Assembly (NCBI GenBank): GCA_024278415.1
Contig: JAJRTI010000383.1
Coordinates: 1-9,429, forward strand
Length of the DNA stretch: 9,429 nt
Direction: 5' to 3'
Source of the DNA: Planctomycetota bacterium
GTDB taxonomy: Bacteria; Planctomycetota; Brocadiia; JAJRTI01
The notes beneath the pieces were generated by a model. That model saw only the letters and a list, made by a program, of their open reading frames with translations. It did no database searches and was not told where the DNA came from. The position numbers and the translations under genes are program-made. Each line of letters starts with the position of its first letter. Position 1 is the stretch's first letter. Of this stretch, positions 7,328 through 9,429 are shown one piece after another.

Positions 7328-8230
7328 CTACCACGCGAGCTTCTTGCTCCGCAGCGTCACCGTCCCGGTTTGGCCCGGCGTGATGATCTTCTGAGCCGCG
7401 ACCCGCGTCGGGGCCGACGGAGACATCCTGGTCTCCAGTTGCGCCTCGACCGCCTGGGTCCCGCCGGCCGCGACGAGGAGCCTCGCGATAGGGCGGCCAT
7501 TCTCGTCCGCGTCGATGCGCACGCTGGCGAGGCCCGGCGCGCCGGCGGCGAACTGAAGCCGGCCGAAATCGCCCGGTGTGTGGAACGCCCCCCGCAGCCC
7601 GCACAGGCTGCTCGTCTCGTGCGAAGGGGCTTCGTCGCGGCACACGTTGAACCGCCACGCGTCGCCAGTCTTGGGCGGTACCACGCCTAGCGACGCGAAC
7701 GGGATGGCGATCTCCATCGTCCACTCGCCATTGCCTTTCCGTGCGGCCGCGCTCCAGTCCGCGTTCCACGACGCGTCCTTGTTGCGTGAGTCGAAGCGCG
7801 TGCCCAGCGCGTTCGCCGCGAGCTGCACGTAGCCCTGCGCCCCCTTTGGCGCGAGGAACAGCTCGATGCAATCGTCGTGGAACACCGCGCCGTCGCGTTG
7901 CTTCACCGTGGCCTTGAACAGGTGCGCCTTCTGCACCGCGGGCGCGAGCGCGGACTCCTTGCTCCGCACTGCGAGGAACAGCGCCGAGTCGGTCCACACG
8001 AACGCGCACGCGGTCTGCTCCCGCGCTGGCCGGCCGTCGCCGATAAGCCTGAAGCCTGACATCCACACCGCGCGGCCCCATGCCGCATCGTCCAGCCGGC
8101 CGTCGACCGTCGGCGCGCGGTCCGTCCGCGTCGCCGGCGCGGCCAGCTCCTTAGGCGCATACACACCGCTCGCGGCCGCGGCCGAACAAACCGCACACAG
8201 TCCAACGGCCAGGAACATTCTATGTCGCAT
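7328..8230 (-). CDS. secreted CBM9-like (DOMON-type) carbohydrate-binding protein, likely N-terminal part of the adjacent hydrolase
   Basis: Residues 1-21 are a typical signal peptide: MRHRM, a hydrophobic core, then an Ala-rich cleavage site near SAAAA-SG. Residues about 38-228 are a CBM9-like sandwich, with TVDGRLDDAAWGRA (41-54), FVWTDSALFLAV (77-88), HDDCIELFLAP (118-128), NADWSAA (156-162), WTMEIAIPF (170-178) and WRFNVCRDE (192-200). From about 235 a second beta-sandwich begins and stops abruptly at W300. The ATG at 8230 is chosen because AAGGAG (8237-8242) lies 6 nt upstream and the signal peptide starts there; the frame runs further upstream to 8386 without support. The stop (7328-7330) lies 34 bp before the first ATG of the hydrolase frame. 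In that frame the bases between encode SRVALRLGKTVV, which reads as a missing strand of the sugar-binding domain. The 378-bp element at 8365 lies 134 bp upstream. Confidence 0.88.
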   Translation of the reverse strand: MRHRMFLAVGLCAVCSAAAASGVYAPKELAAPATRTDRAPTVDGRLDDAAWGRAVWMSGFRLIGDGRPAREQTACAFVWTDSALFLAVRSKESALAPAVQKAHLFKATVKQRDGAVFHDDCIELFLAPKGAQGYVQLAANALGTRFDSRNKDASWNADWSAAARKGNGEWTMEIAIPFASLGVVPPKTGDAWRFNVCRDEAPSHETSSLCGLRGAFHTPGDFGRLQFAAGAPGLASVRIDADENGRPIARLLVAAGGTQAVEAQLETRMSPSAPTRVAAQKIITPGQTGTVTLRSKKLAW

Positions 8231-8244
8231 GGGAAGCTCCTTAT

Positions 8245-8254
8245 CGAGTACTCG
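8245..8254. promoter_or_regulatory. perfect 10-bp palindrome in the CBM9 gene leader
   Basis: CGAGTACTCG is a perfect palindrome directly upstream of the AAGGAG ribosome-binding site (8237-8242). It might be an operator half of a regulator controlling the carbohydrate genes, or chance. No clear promoter hexamers were found nearby. Confidence 0.2.
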
Positions 8255-8356
8255 GCTGAAATGTTGCCTTCCGTGGGGATCACCGCACTCGCGACGGAAA
8301 ACGTCCACGAATGAATGCAGACCACGGACGGCACAGAACGAGAATCGCTCAGGTTT

Positions 8357-8364
8357 GGGGCAAG
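8357..8364 (+). repeat. target-site duplication, left copy
   Basis: GGGGCAAG abuts the left terminal inverted repeat directly. An identical copy in the same orientation abuts the right one at 8743-8750. Eight bases fit IS66-family transposition. Confidence 0.85.
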
Positions 8365-8471
8365 GTAACACTTCAGCCAAGTACAACAGCCAGGTACCGG
8401 AATACTATCAAAGCTTCCGTGCAATGCCGCGTGTTGGGGCATCTGAATCCCAACGGGATTCCGGATATCAG

Positions 8472-8505
8472 CCCAGGGTTCGCGAGCGAAGCTCGCAACC
8501 CTGGG
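8472..8505. repeat. hairpin B of the mobile element
   Basis: CCCAGGGTT pairs with AACCCTGGG and GCGAGC with GCTCGC around a GAA loop: 15 bp with one bulged C at 8481. TTTT follows at 8506-8509, so on the plus strand it could act as an intrinsic terminator. Confidence 0.8.
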
Positions 8506-8529
8506 TTTTGAGGCGCACAGCTTCGCTCC

Positions 8530-8569
8530 CCCCCCATCCGCCCGCCCTGTAGGGCGGGCGGATGGGGGG
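8530..8569. repeat. central 19-bp perfect palindrome of the mobile element (hairpin C)
   Basis: Arms 8530-8548 and 8551-8569 are perfectly complementary over 19 bp with only GT between them. The arms are C-rich and G-rich and run into eight C in a row at 8528-8535. Its centre lies within 4 bp of the midpoint of the 378-bp element. Confidence 0.9.
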
Positions 8570-8592
8570 AAGTTCAATAGGACCGCCATGGC

Positions 8593-8625
8593 CCCAGGGT
8601 AGCGGCCTGCGGCCGCAACCCTGGG
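8593..8625. repeat. hairpin B' of the mobile element
   Basis: CCCAGGGT pairs with ACCCTGGG and GCGGCC with GGCCGC around a TGC loop, with one A-A mismatch (8601/8617). It is the mirror partner of hairpin B: the outer stem is the same and the inner stem has changed on both sides. Confidence 0.8.
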
Positions 8626-8634
8626 CTAGAAGCC

Positions 8635-8653
8635 GGAAGCCCGTTGGGCTTCC
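8635..8653. repeat. hairpin A' of the mobile element
   Basis: GGAAGCCC (8635-8642) and GGGCTTCC (8646-8653) form an 8-bp stem around GTT. Its mirror partner A (GAATCCC, AAC, GGGATTC; 8445-8461), read on the other strand, has the same GTT loop and differs by one compensated base pair. Confidence 0.8.
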
Positions 8654-8742
8654 AAACAACGTTGCGTCAAGCGGAAACGCAGTCCATCGAACTCGCGCAC
8701 GTTCATGGGGCCAACGGCTGTTGCAATCGGCTGAAGTGTTAC

Positions 8743-8750
8743 GGGGCAAG
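8743..8750 (+). repeat. target-site duplication, right copy
   Basis: GGGGCAAG directly follows the right terminal inverted repeat and matches 8357-8364. Removing one copy and the element restores a continuous empty site. Confidence 0.85.
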
Positions 8751-9084
8751 TATGGAAGACAGAATGAGAGCCATTCTTCTCCTTGTCTCGTTTCGTTGTC
8801 TTTCTGAATTCGTTGGAGGCCTTTGGGGAATTTGTGCTTCGCTGACTGGTCCCTTGAATCGACAAGTTGGGGCCACTGCCTCACGCGGATTGCTCAGATC
8901 GGAGGAGATGGCCTCTGGGCCTATCTGCGTGATCCGTGGCATCTGCGGACATCTGTCTTTCCCCTCGCTGAGAAAGAACGCATCGCTCTGATGGTGCTGC
9001 TGGCTCGGCTTGGTTCCGGCGGAATAGGTGGGCTAAGCCCATTGCTAAGCCATCACGCGCTTCCATCCCGCCTTGCCTCGTTCG
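8751..9084. other. 334-bp intergenic stretch with an imperfect inverted repeat
   Basis: No credible gene is seen. An imperfect inverted repeat spans 8882-8938: CACGCGGAT...CAGAT on the left faces ATCTG...GATCCGTG on the right, followed by CATCTGCGGACATCTG. Wording of this kind (short GCAGAT/ATCTGCG palindromes) is familiar to me as dispersed intergenic repeats in planctomycete-like genomes. GCTAAGCC occurs twice (9032-9039, 9044-9051) just past the amidohydrolase stop. No clear terminator with a T-run was found. Confidence 0.4.
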
Positions 9085-9429
9085 TCAGACAGACGCGGAT
9101 TCCTCCTGAATTCCGTAGATCTCCCTCGGATTCTCGAAGAGCACACGCCGCGCCAACTCGACCGCGTAGGCCTCAGTGTAGTCCCCAGCCAACACCTTGT
9201 TGCAGAGCACGTCGGTCAGCAGTCTGCGCACGAGCATGAGCTTGGGGTAGCACCATTCCGCGTGGTACGCGTCGGAGAAGAAGGCGATGATCTTGTTGCT
9301 CGGCACGATGTCGAAGCGGCATTCGATGCTCTCTTGGATGAATCGCGGGTAGAGCGTGTGCCACCAGTAGCCCGCGACGCCGACGTTGGGGAAGTGCTTG
9401 GCGATGATGCAGATGTCCTGGGTGTGGAC
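9085..9429 (-). CDS. amidohydrolase / glucuronate-isomerase-like protein, C-terminal part
   Basis: The frame is open to the right edge of the window, so only the last 114 residues are present; the start lies outside. The fragment begins in HTQDICIIAKHFPNV, continues through GYWWHTLYPRFI (20-31) and VPSNKIIAFFSDAYHAEW (42-59), and ends with a helix and NPREIYGI (100-107). The SDA at 52-54 fits the conserved aspartate at the last strand of metal-dependent amidohydrolase barrels. GYWW plus this ending recalls UxaC-type uronate isomerases and their amidohydrolase relatives; which of the two cannot be settled from the tail. A role in uronate or sugar-acid breakdown would fit the hydrolase genes downstream. 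An in-frame GTG at 9306 is internal, not the start, because similarity continues upstream of it. Confidence 0.8.
   Translation of the reverse strand, partial: VHTQDICIIAKHFPNVGVAGYWWHTLYPRFIQESIECRFDIVPSNKIIAFFSDAYHAEWCYPKLMLVRRLLTDVLCNKVLAGDYTEAYAVELARRVLFENPREIYGIQEESASV

Larger units (their letters stand above)
8365..8742. mobile_element. 378-bp non-autonomous element (MITE) with IS66-like ends
   Basis: The ends are inverted repeats of 27 bp (8365-8391 and 8716-8742), identical at 24 positions; the outer 14, GTAACACTTCAGCC, are perfect. Exact 8-bp direct repeats GGGGCAAG flank both sides. Ends starting GTAA and an 8-bp duplication are hallmarks of the IS66 family as I know it, so a full IS66-type copy elsewhere would move it. 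No coding frame inside is credible. The interior is filled with hairpins in mirror order: A (8445-8461), B (8472-8505), central C (8530-8569), B' (8593-8625) and A' (8635-8653). It lies upstream of the CBM9 gene and downstream of the amidohydrolase, both transcribed leftward, so its stems may block read-through. Confidence 0.85.

Noticed and set aside
7328..7359. Programmed +1 frameshift joining CBM9 and hydrolase
   Set aside because: No slippery codon or internal Shine-Dalgarno like that of prfB is visible, so it is kept only as a split gene, not a recoding signal.
8230..8386. Upstream extension of the CBM9 frame by 52 codons
   Set aside because: It would bury the signal peptide inside the protein and would start in the MITE terminal repeat; the AAGGAG-led ATG at 8230 is far better.
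8357..8750. CRISPR-like or attachment-site reading of the hairpin cluster
   Set aside because: The repeats are inverted and unequal, with no regular spacers, and the 8-bp duplication with GTAA ends explains them better.
8739..8774. Minus-strand ATG with AAGGAG just upstream, reading 11 codons into the MITE end, where its GTAA gives the stop; possibly a gene interrupted by the insertion
   Set aside because: In the rebuilt empty site the frame runs on out of phase over the CBM9 gene and shows no protein-like composition, so the start signal is probably chance.
8644..8991. 115-codon plus-strand frame across the MITE end and the repeat
   Set aside because: Made of repeat-derived sequence and crosses the element boundary; no domain or start signal.

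Overview
The window is GC-rich DNA (coding third positions are mostly G or C) from a bacterium. The best guess is an uncultured member of the Planctomycetes-Verrucomicrobia-Lentisphaerae or Hydrogenedentes type. That guess is inference. It rests on a secreted CBM9/glycoside-hydrolase-like pair, an AAE17/18-type CoA ligase, a lone DUF4143 ATPase, and intergenic palindromes of the CCCAGGGTT and CCTCCCGAAGG kinds, which I recall from such genomes. No rRNA, tRNA or CRISPR array was seen.

Left part, plus strand (1-3291): an AMP-forming acyl-CoA synthetase (142-2229) is followed by an NAD-dependent 3-hydroxyacyl-CoA/L-carnitine-type dehydrogenase (2359-3291). They plausibly form an operon that activates a short or hydroxylated acid and oxidises it. 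The 129-bp gap holds a compact palindrome (2282-2330) that can fold in two mutually exclusive ways.

Middle (3237-4768): a more AT-rich cassette carries one AAA+ ATPase gene (AAA_14 plus DUF4143, 3443-4582). Its promoter places the start codon at about +1, so the mRNA is probably leaderless. A perfect 50-bp direct repeat of the dehydrogenase 3' end brackets the cassette (3237-3286 and 4652-4701). The downstream copy still encodes an in-frame dehydrogenase-like C-terminus with its own stop. A double hairpin (4735-4768) separates these genes from the convergent minus-strand genes.

Right part, minus strand (4795-9429), transcribed leftward: the C-terminal part of an amidohydrolase/uronate-isomerase-like gene (9085-9429, running off the window), then a secreted CBM9-like protein (7328-8230), then a large glycoside-hydrolase-like protein (4795-7293) with no signal peptide and a clipped first domain. 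The last two look like one exported enzyme of about 1140 residues split by a +1-type frame change near 7331-7356. The theme is polysaccharide or uronate use.

Between the amidohydrolase and the CBM9 gene sits the clearest mobile DNA of the window: a 378-bp non-autonomous element (8365-8742). It has 27-bp terminal inverted repeats starting GTAA, exact 8-bp target duplications (GGGGCAAG), and an internal set of hairpins arranged as a mirror image (A-B-C-B'-A'). The GTAA ends and 8-bp duplication point to an IS66-family transposase acting in trans.
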